Origin: Candidatus Gemmiger stercorigallinarum
GTDB lineage: Bacteria; Bacillota; Clostridia; Oscillospirales; Ruminococcaceae
Assembly: GCA_019119495.1 (NCBI GenBank)
Contig: DWWX01000012.1
Span: 1-54,433, forward strand
DNA: 54,433 bases
Direction of reading: 5' to 3'
The notes below the pieces were generated by a model. It worked only from the letters and a program-made list of their open reading frames with translations, ran no database searches and was not told the origin of the DNA. Shown here in pieces: positions 33,713-40,710 of the stretch (the stretch's first letter is position 1; every line of letters begins with the position of its first letter). The translations under genes were made by a program, and so were the position numbers.

Positions 33713-35110
33713 ATGATCACTCTGCATCCCGAATCCAGGACGCCGCTGTATGAACAGCTCTACCGCGCGCTGGCGGCGGACATCCAGTCCGGCGTGCTGC
33801 CGCCCGGCAAGCCGCTGCCGGGGCGGCGCAGCATGGCCGCCCAGCTGGGCGTCAGCGTCAACACCGTGGACACCGCCTACCAGATGCTGGCCGCCGAGGG
33901 CCTGGCCGAAAGCCGCCCCCGCAGCGGCTTTTATGTGCAGGAGACCGGCGGCATGCTGCAAAGCGGCGCGCCCCGGCCGGTCTCCCCCGCCCCCGCGCCG
34001 GCTGCGCCCGCAGCGCCGGCGTACCGCTACGACCTGTCCACCACCGGCATCGACACGGCGCTGTTCCCCGCCCGCAGCTGGGGCCGCATCCAGCGGGACC
34101 TTTTGTACAATAGCCCCCAGCTGCTGCAGCGCGGCGAAGCCCAGGGCGACGCCGAGCTGCGCGCCGCCATCGCCGACTATCTGGGCGATTTCCGGGGCGT
34201 GCGCTGCACCCCCGAACAGATCGTGGTGGGCGCGGGCATCGAGTACCTGCTGGGCTGCCTGGCCCATCTGTTTGCCGGCGGCACCGCCGCGGTGGAAAAC
34301 CCCGGCTACTCCCGCGCGCGGGCGGTGCTGCAAAACAGCGGCATCCCCTGCCTGCCCGCCGACATTGACAAGAGCGGGCTTTCGGCGGCGTCGCTGACGC
34401 GGACGGGGGCCAACCTGTGCTACATCACCCCCAGCCACCACTTCCCCACCGGGGTGACCATGCCCGCCCCCCGCCGCGCCCAGCTGCTGGCCTGGGCCAG
34501 GGAGCAGCCGGGCCGCTATATCCTGGAGGACGACTACGACTCGGAGTTCCGGTTCGACATCCGGCCGCTGCCCAGCCTGCAGGGCATGGCAGGCCCCGAC
34601 GGGCCGGTGGTCTACCTGACCACCTTCTCCAAAAGTCTGGCGCCGGGCATCCGCATCGCCTGCATGGTGCTGCCGGGGCCGCTGCTGGCGCGCTACCGGC
34701 AGGATTTTGCGCTGTATTCCAACACCGTCAGCCGGTTTGAGCAGCAAACGCTGTGCCGGTTTATGACCGGCGGCTATTTTACCCGGCACCTGGCCCGGAT
34801 GCGCCTGACCTACAAAAAGCGGATGGAACACCTGACCGCGGCGCTGACCGACGCGCTGGGGCCGGCGCTGACCATCCGGGGGCGGCATTCGGGGCTGCAC
34901 CTGCTGCTGACAATGCCCGGCGCGGGCGGCGAGGCGCAGATGACCGCCCGCGCCGCGGCCCGGGGCGTGCGGCTGCACGGCCTGAGCGAATACTACCTGG
35001 CCCGGCCGGAGCTCTGCCCGCCGGACACGGTGGTGGCCGGCTACGCCGCCCTGCCGGACAGCGACATTGACGCCGCGGCCGCCGCACTGGCCCGCGCCTG
35101 GCGGGGCTGA
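33713..35110 (+). CDS. MocR-family (GntR-aminotransferase) transcription regulator
   Basis: A 465-residue fusion. Residues 1-75 are a GntR winged helix (PLYEQLYRALAADIQSGVLPPGKPLPGRRSMAAQLGVSVNTVDTAYQML). After an Ala/Pro linker, residues about 110-460 form a fold type I aminotransferase domain. It shows YITPSHHFPTGVTMP, EDDYDSEFRF (the Asp that contacts the PLP ring nitrogen), and TFSKSLAPGIR with the PLP-binding Lys. Members such as PdxR and GabR respond to PLP or its amino acid adducts. No pdxST lies next to it, so its target is open. The start at 33713 follows AGGAGG at 10 nt. Confidence 0.93.
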   Translation: MITLHPESRTPLYEQLYRALAADIQSGVLPPGKPLPGRRSMAAQLGVSVNTVDTAYQMLAAEGLAESRPRSGFYVQETGGMLQSGAPRPVSPAPAPAAPAAPAYRYDLSTTGIDTALFPARSWGRIQRDLLYNSPQLLQRGEAQGDAELRAAIADYLGDFRGVRCTPEQIVVGAGIEYLLGCLAHLFAGGTAAVENPGYSRARAVLQNSGIPCLPADIDKSGLSAASLTRTGANLCYITPSHHFPTGVTMPAPRRAQLLAWAREQPGRYILEDDYDSEFRFDIRPLPSLQGMAGPDGPVVYLTTFSKSLAPGIRIACMVLPGPLLARYRQDFALYSNTVSRFEQQTLCRFMTGGYFTRHLARMRLTYKKRMEHLTAALTDALGPALTIRGRHSGLHLLLTMPGAGGEAQMTARAAARGVRLHGLSEYYLARPELCPPDTVVAGYAALPDSDIDAAAAALARAWRG

Positions 35111-35138
35111 CCGCGCCGCGATCACAATGCAAAAACAC

Positions 35139-35182
35139 AACACAAAAGGCACGCCGCGGGCAAGCAGCGTGCCTTTTGTGTT
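35139..35182. terminator. Bidirectional intrinsic terminator
   Basis: AACACAAAAGGCACGC pairs with GCGTGCCTTTTGTGTT. It ends the MocR gene on the plus strand and could also end a minus-strand transcript starting near 35256. Confidence 0.85.
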
Positions 35183-35256
35183 GCTGTATATGCTTTCATC
35201 AGGAGATGGGAGTTGACGGAGAGAAGTTCGTCCGGAACGGCTCGGTTCCTTTCGAC

Positions 35257-35300
35257 AAGCATAGTTTACCATGGCTAACTATAAGTTGTCAATGGCTAAC
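35257..35300 (-). promoter_or_regulatory. Orphan minus-strand promoter with overlapping palindrome
   Basis: On the minus strand, TTGACA (35287-35292) and TAAACT (35263-35268) are 18 bp apart. The region has a direct repeat of AGTTAGCCAT and a 22-bp palindrome, 18 of 22 positions symmetric, over the spacer and -10 (35261-35282). The 482-bp gap between the MocR and PadR genes (35111-35593) contains no recognisable protein; this promoter would give a transcript of about 120 nt ending at the 35139-35182 hairpin. Confidence 0.5.
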
Positions 35301-35512
35301 TCGAAGTTTTTTCGGGTTTTCCGTGGATTTGTATATCCCTACAATTTTGCAGGGCTATCCGCCGCACCGATGCAGCAGATAGCCGAAGCCCCGGCCGCCG
35401 CATTGGGCTTTTCCGCCGGGGCGGGCCTCTCCCGGCCGGGCGGCGGTCTGCCCGCGGGGCCGTTTTCCCGCAGGGTCCCGGCAAGCGGACTGCAGGCGGG
35501 TCCCCTCCCCTA

Positions 35513-35554
35513 TTGACAGTCGCAGCGATACCCGCTATACTTAGCACTGCAAAG
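35513..35554 (+). promoter_or_regulatory. PadR promoter and probable operator
   Basis: TTGACA (35513-35518) and TATACT (35536-35541) are 17 bp apart. CTTAGCACTGCAAAG (35540-35554) is a near-perfect palindrome (12 of 14 positions) over the transcription start, a usual place for an autoregulatory PadR site. Confidence 0.65.
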
Positions 35555-35593
35555 CATAGCAATGCAAAACAAACGAGACAAGGGGGAGTGCCT

Positions 35594-35929
35594 GTGGAAG
35601 AAAAGTACCGGCAGCAGTTCAAAAAGGGCGCGCTGGAGATGGTGCTGCTCTCGGTGGTGGCCCGCGGCAAAACCTACGGGTACGAGATCATCCTGACGCT
35701 GAACCGCCGCGGCGGGCCGCTGTTCCAAAACATCCGCGAGGGCACGCTGTACCCGGTGCTCTACCGGCTGGAGGACGCCGGCCTGCTGACCAGCGAGGTG
35801 CTGGCCCCGCCGGGCGGGCGCGCCAAAAAGTATTACCGCATCACCGACGCCGGCCGCCGCACGCTGGCGCAGATGCAGCAATTCTGGCAGGAATACAAAC
35901 GCTGTATCGACGATATTATGGAGGTTTGA
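35594..35929 (+). CDS. PadR family transcriptional regulator
   Basis: A 111-residue winged-helix repressor of the short PadR-s2 type. Motifs are FKKGALEMVLLSVVARGKTYGYEI (helix 1-2), LYPVLYRLEDAGLLTSE (recognition helix and start of wing), GGRAKKYYRITDAGRRTLAQM (wing and dimerisation helix). The start is GTG at 35594 (VEEKYRQQF), about six bases after AGGGGG; GTG at 35588 is an alternative. Its own promoter carries a palindrome. It overlaps in spacing with the next gene: the ribosome site of the HAAS-type partner lies inside its last codons, so the two are co-translated. Confidence 0.93.
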   Translation: MEEKYRQQFKKGALEMVLLSVVARGKTYGYEIILTLNRRGGPLFQNIREGTLYPVLYRLEDAGLLTSEVLAPPGGRAKKYYRITDAGRRTLAQMQQFWQEYKRCIDDIMEV

Positions 35930-35932
35930 GCC

Positions 35933-36427
35933 ATGGCACCCAAAACCAGGGAACAGTATATCCGGCAGATCCTGCGCCGCATCCGGGTAACGGACGGCGT
36001 CAAGCGGCGCATCCGCGCCGACCTGCTGGCCGACATTGCCGCCAAGCAGGATGCCGGCCAAACGCTGGCGCAGATCCAGGCCGAGATGGGCAGCCCCGAC
36101 CGGGCCGCCGCCGAGTTCAACGCCGCTTACGACGGCACCCCCGCCCGCCGCTGGTACGTTTGGCAGCAGGCCGCCAAAGCCGCCGCGCCGGTGCTGCTGG
36201 TGCTGGCCGTGCTGTGCCTGGCCGCCAGCCCGGCGGTGCGCATGGCGCTGTTTGGCGGCAGCGTCGGCATCATTGGCGGGGCGGACGGCCCCACCTCCAT
36301 CTATGTCACCGCCGGGCCGCAAAGCCCGGTGGGCAGCTTTTTGGCGCTGTACGGCCTGCCGCTGGCACTGCTGGCGCTGGCTGTGCTGTGCCTGGCCGCC
36401 TGGCTGCTGATCCGCCGCATCCGGTAA
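35933..36427 (+). CDS. HAAS/DUF1700-like membrane protein, PadR partner
   Basis: A 164-residue protein. Residues 1-65 are helical and charged (REQYIRQILRRIRVTDGVKRRIRADLLADI, then EIMGSPDRAAAEFN-like EMGSPDRAAAEFNAAY), the pattern of the HAAS/DUF1700 regulatory region often encoded with PadR. Two membrane helices follow (about 82-100 and 136-158). Between them lies SVGIIGGADGPTSIYVT, identical in style to the GGADGPT motif in the beta subunit of sodium-pumping decarboxylases. The ATG at 35933 has GGAGG within the padR stop region. It may sense the membrane or act as an accessory to the regulator. Confidence 0.75.
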   Translation: MAPKTREQYIRQILRRIRVTDGVKRRIRADLLADIAAKQDAGQTLAQIQAEMGSPDRAAAEFNAAYDGTPARRWYVWQQAAKAAAPVLLVLAVLCLAASPAVRMALFGGSVGIIGGADGPTSIYVTAGPQSPVGSFLALYGLPLALLALAVLCLAAWLLIRRIR

Positions 36428-36475
36428 AGCAGCCGGCCGCCGCCCCCTCTTTCCCGATCTGCCCAAACGCCGGCA

Positions 36476-36640
36476 AATCGCGCACTCGTCACTATGCTCC
36501 TCGCACACAATTTGTCGCAAAATTTTCCTGTCGGTGTCGCCGTCGGCGGCGCACTGCGCCCGCAGGCGCGTTTCGGAGGCCAACCGGGCCGCAAGGCCCG
36601 GCTCTTAGGCCGGAGATTGTCCGCCGACGGCGACGATTTT
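36476..36640 (-). repeat. Dispersed structured repeat, copy 2
   Basis: On the minus strand, a 14-bp stem (GTCGCCGTCGGCGG with CCGCCGACGGCGAC; plus-strand 36536-36549 and 36621-36634) encloses a smaller hairpin with a GCAA loop closed by seven GC pairs. The tail ACACCGACAGG ... CAAATTGTGT ... AGTGCGCGATT follows, as in the copy at 8256-8343. It fills the gap between the PadR partner gene and the terminator at 36660. Confidence 0.75.
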
Positions 36641-36659
36641 ATACTTTTTTGACAGTCTG

Positions 36660-36691
36660 AAAAGGCGGACGCAGGCCTGCGTCCGCCTTTT
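36660..36691. terminator. Perfectly palindromic bidirectional terminator
   Basis: A 32-bp uninterrupted palindrome (AAAAGGCGGACGCAGG and its complement) serves the convergent PadR-partner and acidic-protein genes. Confidence 0.85.
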
Positions 36692-36735
36692 CTGTTCCCT
36701 TTTGCAGCTTTGCGCTTTTTGTCTGGCGGCCCGGC

Positions 36736-37161
36736 TTACAGCCCGCTGTCCGGCTCGCCGGCCCGGTCGCAGTCCTGGCTGCCGGGCAGGTCCCCGGCTT
36801 TCTCCGTGCTCTGCCGGCTGCCCGGTTCAAAGTTGCCCGCGACCTCCCCGTCGGCGTCCCAATCGGCCATGCCGCTGCCGTCGCCCTGGGCGCGGATATC
36901 CGGCCGCTGTTCCGGCGCGTCGCCGGGCATGGGGGCGGCGTTGGTGCCAGGGACGGCGGGGTCAATGCCGGTGCCGTACTCGTTTTTCTGGGCGGCGTGG
37001 CGGCCGGTGGGGTACAGGTCGTCGGCCAGGGGGCTCGGCACACCGCCGGGCATCATGCCGGGCATCACACCGGGCATCATGTCGCTGCCCTCCGGGATGT
37101 CGGTCCAAAAATCGCTGTGCTCGTTCTCGGTCCCTTCGGGACCAAACGGTTCATGGTACAT
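36736..37161 (-). CDS. Acidic Pro/Gly/Met-rich hypothetical protein
   Basis: A 141-residue, probably disordered, acidic protein with no membrane segment. A Met-Pro-Gly rich stretch (MMPGVMPGMMPGGVP, about 28-42) lies near the N-terminus and the rest is rich in Asp, Glu, Pro and Gly. The ATG at 37161 has AAAGGAG nearly ideally placed, which supports expression. I do not recognise the family. It is divergent from the LCP-like gene with about 105 bp between the starts. Confidence 0.55.
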   Translation of the reverse strand: MYHEPFGPEGTENEHSDFWTDIPEGSDMMPGVMPGMMPGGVPSPLADDLYPTGRHAAQKNEYGTGIDPAVPGTNAAPMPGDAPEQRPDIRAQGDGSGMADWDADGEVAGNFEPGSRQSTEKAGDLPGSQDCDRAGEPDSGL

Positions 37162-37266
37162 GGTTCGTTCTCCTTTCGTGAATAGCCTGCCCGGTTTGGG
37201 GCCACACTGAACATGGCGGCCCCGCCGCCGGTCATATACCAGTATGGGGACGAAAGGGTGGTTTTT

Positions 37267-38127
37267 ATGCGTTCACGCCGGGGACTTTTTTGGCGCAGCC
37301 TGCTTTTGACCTGCCTGGCGCTGGTGCCCATGTGCGCGGCGGTCCTGTTTTTTGCCGACCAGCGCCAGCAGCAGGCCGAGCTGGAGCTGGCCGCCGCGGC
37401 CGGCCGGGGCGAGGTGGGCATCGACGCCGGCGCGCAGAACACCCACCGCCTGCTGCTGGCCGTGCAGACCGAGGAGCCGGAGTTTTTGATCCTGCGCATC
37501 GACGCGCCGGCGCGCACCATAACGCTGTGCGCGGTGCCGGGGCAGACGCTGGTGGACGCCCCCCAGGGCCGCACCACGCTGGCCGACTGCTACCTGGCCG
37601 CCGGCCCCGCCCGCGCGGCGCAGCTGCTGGAAGGCACGCTGGGCGTTGGGCCGGACGCCTACTTTGCCGCCACGCCCGACACCTACGCCCAAATGATCGG
37701 CGCCGACACCACCGCGCGGTTTGACACCGCCGCCGCGCTGACGCTGGAGGAACGCCGGGCGCTGGGCTACGGCGAGGACAATGTGGCCCAGCTGACCCCC
37801 GACAGCACCGAGGAATTTTTGCAGACGCTGCGCACCGGCATGTCCGCCCAGGACGCCGCGCAGCTGCGGGCGGCGGTGTGGGCGGCCTACCTGCGGCAGA
37901 ACCCCGCCCGGCTGACCCTGCTGGCCGATGCGGCACGGGAGCAGAGCGCCCGCACCCTGACCGACCTGACGGCCCAGGACCTGTACGACCTTGCCGACAC
38001 CCTTACCTATCTGCACGGCCGCAGCGAGGCCGCCATCGAGTACACGGTGCTCTCCGGCGCCGAGACCGCCGCCGGCTACCGGCTGGACGGCGAGGGCACC
38101 CAGCTGGCCTGCACGCTGCTGGGGTAA
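37267..38127 (+). CDS. Degenerate LytR-CpsA-Psr-like protein
   Basis: A 286-residue membrane-anchored protein: one N-terminal helix (about 10-30) and an extracytoplasmic domain. The outline of an LCP domain can be followed: LLLAVQTEEPEFLILRIDAPARTITLCAVPGQTLV parallels 'ILLLG.D.....DTIMLVSIDP...K.V.LLSIPRDT.V', and AAQLLEGTLGVGPDAYFAATPDTYAQMIGADT parallels 'TVE.LLGI.ID.YV.V....F..LVD'. The Arg and Asp of the usual PRDT motif are missing (VPGQT), so it is probably not an active wall-polymer ligase. The start at 37267 follows AAAGGGTGG; an upstream ATG lacks a ribosome site. Confidence 0.6.
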   Translation: MRSRRGLFWRSLLLTCLALVPMCAAVLFFADQRQQQAELELAAAAGRGEVGIDAGAQNTHRLLLAVQTEEPEFLILRIDAPARTITLCAVPGQTLVDAPQGRTTLADCYLAAGPARAAQLLEGTLGVGPDAYFAATPDTYAQMIGADTTARFDTAAALTLEERRALGYGEDNVAQLTPDSTEEFLQTLRTGMSAQDAAQLRAAVWAAYLRQNPARLTLLADAAREQSARTLTDLTAQDLYDLADTLTYLHGRSEAAIEYTVLSGAETAAGYRLDGEGTQLACTLLG

Positions 38128-38139
38128 GCGCGGCACAGA

Positions 38140-38183
38140 AAAATAAAGCGGCACAGCGAAAAAACGCTGTGCCGCTTTATTTT
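38140..38183. terminator. Bidirectional intrinsic terminator
   Basis: AAAATAAAGCGGCACAGCG pairs with CGCTGTGCCGCTTTATTTT around six A residues, between the convergent LCP-like and mreB genes. Confidence 0.85.
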
Positions 38184-38203
38184 GTCATTTTGTTTTGCAG
38201 GCG

Positions 38204-39274
38204 TTACAGGTAGCTGGGCTCCTCCCGCCGGCGGCCGGCCAGGGCGGGGTTATCCAGCACCGCGCCGGCGCCCAGCGCCACGCAGTCCAGCGGGCTTTCG
38301 GCCACGTGGACCTGGATGCCGGTCTCGCTTTGGATCAGCTGGTCCAGCCCCCGCAGCAGCGCGCCGCCGCCCGACAGCGTGATGCCCCGGTCGATGATGT
38401 CGCTGGACAGCTCCGGCGGGGTGCGCTCCAGCGTGTCCTTGATGGCGTCAACGATGCGCAGCAGGTTCTCGCTCATGGCGTCGCGCACCTCCTCGGAGCG
38501 GATGACGATGTCCTTGGGCAGGCCGTCCACCAGGTTGCGGCCCTTGATCTCCATCGTCACTTCCGGGTCCATCGGCGCGGCGGAGCCGATCTCGATCTTG
38601 ATCTGCTCGGCGGTGCGCTCGCCCACCAGCAGGTTGTACTTGCGCTTGATAAAGGCGATGATGCTCTGGTCCAGCGCGTCGCCGGCGCAGCGGATGCTCT
38701 GGCTGGCCACGATGCCGGACAGGCTGATGACCGCCACCTCGGCCGTGCCGCCGCCGATGTCCACGATCATGCTGCCCACCGGCTCGGTGGTGGGCAGCCC
38801 TGCGCCGATGGCGGCCGCCATCGGTTCCTCGATGACCATGACCTGCCGCGCCCCCGCCCGCATGGCGGCCTGCCGCACCGCCCGGCGTTCCACCTCGGTG
38901 ACGCCGGAGGGCACGCAGATGACCACCCGCGGCCGGCTGAACAGCCCCCGGCCGCAGGCCTGGCGGATAAAGCTCTGCAGCATGGCGGCGGTCACGTCAA
39001 AGTCGGCGATGACGCCGTCCTTCAGCGGGCGCACCGCCACGATGGAGCCCGGCGCCCGCCCGATGACCGCCTTGGCCTCGTGGCCGACGCTGCGCACCCG
39101 CAGCTCGTCGGTCTTGGTGTCCACCGCCACCACGCTGGGCTCCCGCATGATGATGCCGCGGCCCTTCATGTACACAAGCGTGTTGGCGGTGCCAAGGTCG
39201 ATGCCGATGTCTTTCTGGAACATAGTGCGAAATCTCCTGGTGAAAAAGTCAATGATTCGTCTGAAAATGTTCAT
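38204..39274 (-). CDS. mreB: Rod shape-determining protein MreB
   Basis: A 356-residue bacterial actin that forms membrane-bound filaments and directs the elongation machinery. KDIGIDLGTANTLVYMKG is phosphate loop 1, MIVDIGGGTAEVAVISL phosphate loop 2, GDALDQSIIAFIK and TLSGGGALLRGLDQLI the adenosine region. A 17-residue start, MNIFRRIIDFFTRRFRT, precedes the core and is strongly amphipathic and basic, fitting a membrane-binding helix like that of Gram-negative MreB. The start at 39274 is supported by GGAGGGAGCGG. mreC and mreD are not adjacent; maf is directly upstream on the same strand. Confidence 0.95.
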   Translation of the reverse strand: MNIFRRIIDFFTRRFRTMFQKDIGIDLGTANTLVYMKGRGIIMREPSVVAVDTKTDELRVRSVGHEAKAVIGRAPGSIVAVRPLKDGVIADFDVTAAMLQSFIRQACGRGLFSRPRVVICVPSGVTEVERRAVRQAAMRAGARQVMVIEEPMAAAIGAGLPTTEPVGSMIVDIGGGTAEVAVISLSGIVASQSIRCAGDALDQSIIAFIKRKYNLLVGERTAEQIKIEIGSAAPMDPEVTMEIKGRNLVDGLPKDIVIRSEEVRDAMSENLLRIVDAIKDTLERTPPELSSDIIDRGITLSGGGALLRGLDQLIQSETGIQVHVAESPLDCVALGAGAVLDNPALAGRRREEPSYL

Positions 39275-39313
39275 CCTCCGCTCCCTCCGGCGGGTGCTGC
39301 CCGCCGGGCCGCG

Positions 39314-39877
39314 TCAGAACGTCAGACCGAAGGCGGCCAGCAGCTGTGCGGTGCGGTGGACGGGCAGGCCCATGATGTTGTAGTAGCATCCCTCGATGCC
39401 GCTGCACCACAGCGCGGCCCGGCCCTGGATGGCGTAGGCGCCCGCCTTGTCGTAGGGCTCGGCGGTGTCGGCGTAGGCTTGCAGCTCGGCTTCGGGGATG
39501 GGGGCAAAATGCACCGTGGTGGTCTCCACCGTGGCGGCCGTCCTGCCGCCGGCGCAGACGCACAGCCCGGTGTGGACCTTGTGCGCCCGGCCGGACAGCG
39601 CCCGCAGCATGCGCAGCGCGTCGTCCCGGCCGCGGGGCTTGCCGAACACCTCGCCGCCGCAGTCCACGACGGTGTCGCTGCCCAGCACAATGTCGCCGGG
39701 GCAGGCCGCGGCCACGTCCTGCGCCTTGGCTGCGGCAAGGGCGCGGGCCAGCTGCGCGGGGTCTGGGGCAGTGACGGTGCTCTCGTCAACAGTGCTGGGG
39801 CGGACGATGTAGTCCGGCGTGATGAGCGCCAACAGTTCCCGGCGGCGGGGGCTGCCGGATGCAAGGATCAGGGCCAT
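39314..39877 (-). CDS. maf: Maf-like nucleoside triphosphate pyrophosphatase
   Basis: A 187-residue enzyme that hydrolyses dTTP/UTP or modified nucleotides, linked to division arrest and nucleotide sanitation. It begins LILASGSPRRRELL, the family signature, and has VDEST, LGSDTVV (catalytic Asp), GKPRGRDDALRML and the C-terminal DKAGAYAIQGRAALW ... GCYYNIMGLPVHR. Length is normal. It sits 40 bp upstream of mreB in the same direction, the common maf-mreB order of Firmicutes. AAAGGCAAG precedes the ATG. Confidence 0.95.
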   Translation of the reverse strand: MALILASGSPRRRELLALITPDYIVRPSTVDESTVTAPDPAQLARALAAAKAQDVAAACPGDIVLGSDTVVDCGGEVFGKPRGRDDALRMLRALSGRAHKVHTGLCVCAGGRTAATVETTTVHFAPIPEAELQAYADTAEPYDKAGAYAIQGRAALWCSGIEGCYYNIMGLPVHRTAQLLAAFGLTF

Positions 39878-39980
39878 GGTGTATCTTGCCTTTCGTGATT
39901 ACAGTATAGGGGGAGGCCGGTGGCGAAAGAACGCGCATCGGGGCGAAAGTGGAAAATATTTCCAGCTATCATGCAGACAG

Positions 39981-40430
39981 TCACAGCTTGCCGGTGGAGC
40001 CAAAGCCGCCGGCGCCGCGGGCGGTGTCGTTCAGCGCGTCGGCCTGCACAAAGGCCGCCTGCCACACCGGCGCGATGCACAGCTGGGCGACGCGCTCGCC
40101 GGGGGCGATGGTGTAAGCCTCGCCGCCCAGGTTGACAAGCCCGACGCGGATCTCGCCCCGGTAGTCGCTGTCGATGACGCCCACGCTGTTGGACAGCGTC
40201 AGCCCGTGCTTGATGGCCAGCCCGCTGCGGGCATAGACCAGCGCCACGCAGCTTGCGTCGGGCAGCTCGATGGCCAGGCCGGTGGGGATCATGGCGCGCT
40301 GGCCGGGGGCCAGCGTCAGCGGTTCGTCCAATACCGCGCACAGGTCGGCGGCGGCAGCCCCCGGCGTGGCGTAGGCGGGTGCCTTGGCCCGCGGGTCCAG
40401 CAGCTTGTATTTGACAGTTTTGGCTTCCAT
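39981..40430 (-). CDS. dut: dUTP diphosphatase
   Basis: A 149-residue trimeric dUTPase keeping uracil out of DNA. All five motifs are seen: AAAADLCAV (I), YARSGLAIKHGL (II; usually RSG/RSS), NSVGVIDSDYRGEI (III, with the catalytic Asp), GERVAQLCIAPV (IV) and RGAGGFGSTG at the C-terminus (V, the closing lid). The ATG at 40430 (MEAKTVKYK) follows AAGGAG. The stop of the small membrane protein gene lies 10 bp upstream. Confidence 0.96.
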   Translation of the reverse strand: MEAKTVKYKLLDPRAKAPAYATPGAAAADLCAVLDEPLTLAPGQRAMIPTGLAIELPDASCVALVYARSGLAIKHGLTLSNSVGVIDSDYRGEIRVGLVNLGGEAYTIAPGERVAQLCIAPVWQAAFVQADALNDTARGAGGFGSTGKL

Positions 40431-40440
40431 GGGTCGCTCC

Positions 40441-40695
40441 TTATTGATTTTTCTCGTCCTCATCAAACTCGATGGTGTAATCCGGCGCGGCGGCCTGTCT
40501 GCCGCTGTCCAGCCCCAGCAGCGCCGAGGCGCCCGCCACGGCCAGCAGCACGCCCGCGGCCAGGGCGGCGGCTTTTTCCACCGCCAGGTAAACTTTCACC
40601 AGCCATTTGGGCGGGTGGAGGGCCAGCGCGGCCAGCGCCGCACCCACCGCCAGCAGCGCCAGCGCCTGTTTCTGATCGTCGGTCAGTCTGTTCAT
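40441..40695 (-). CDS. Small two-helix membrane protein
   Basis: An 84-residue protein: a short cytoplasmic start (MNRLTDDQKQ), a first helix (about 11-26), a KWLVKVYLAVEK turn, a second helix (about 42-60), and an acidic C-terminus (YTIEFDEDEKNQ). AAAGGAGG with ideal spacing precedes the ATG at 40695. I do not recognise it. It is embedded in a compact minus-strand run between the U32 peptidase gene (15 bp away) and dut (10 bp), so it is very probably expressed with them. Confidence 0.65.
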   Translation of the reverse strand: MNRLTDDQKQALALLAVGAALAALALHPPKWLVKVYLAVEKAAALAAGVLLAVAGASALLGLDSGRQAAAPDYTIEFDEDEKNQ

Positions 40696-40710
40696 GGGGG
40701 AACCTCCTTT

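Noticed and set aside
35271-35516. An 81-codon plus-strand gene beginning MANYKLS
   Set aside because: There is no ribosome site, the repeated MAN segments come from the direct repeat in the operator region, and the tail is GC-shadow sequence running into the padR promoter.
36301-36594. Minus-strand proteins across the structured repeat (containing GDTDRK-type sequence)
   Set aside because: They arise from the dispersed non-coding repeat; the same spurious peptide would appear at each copy.
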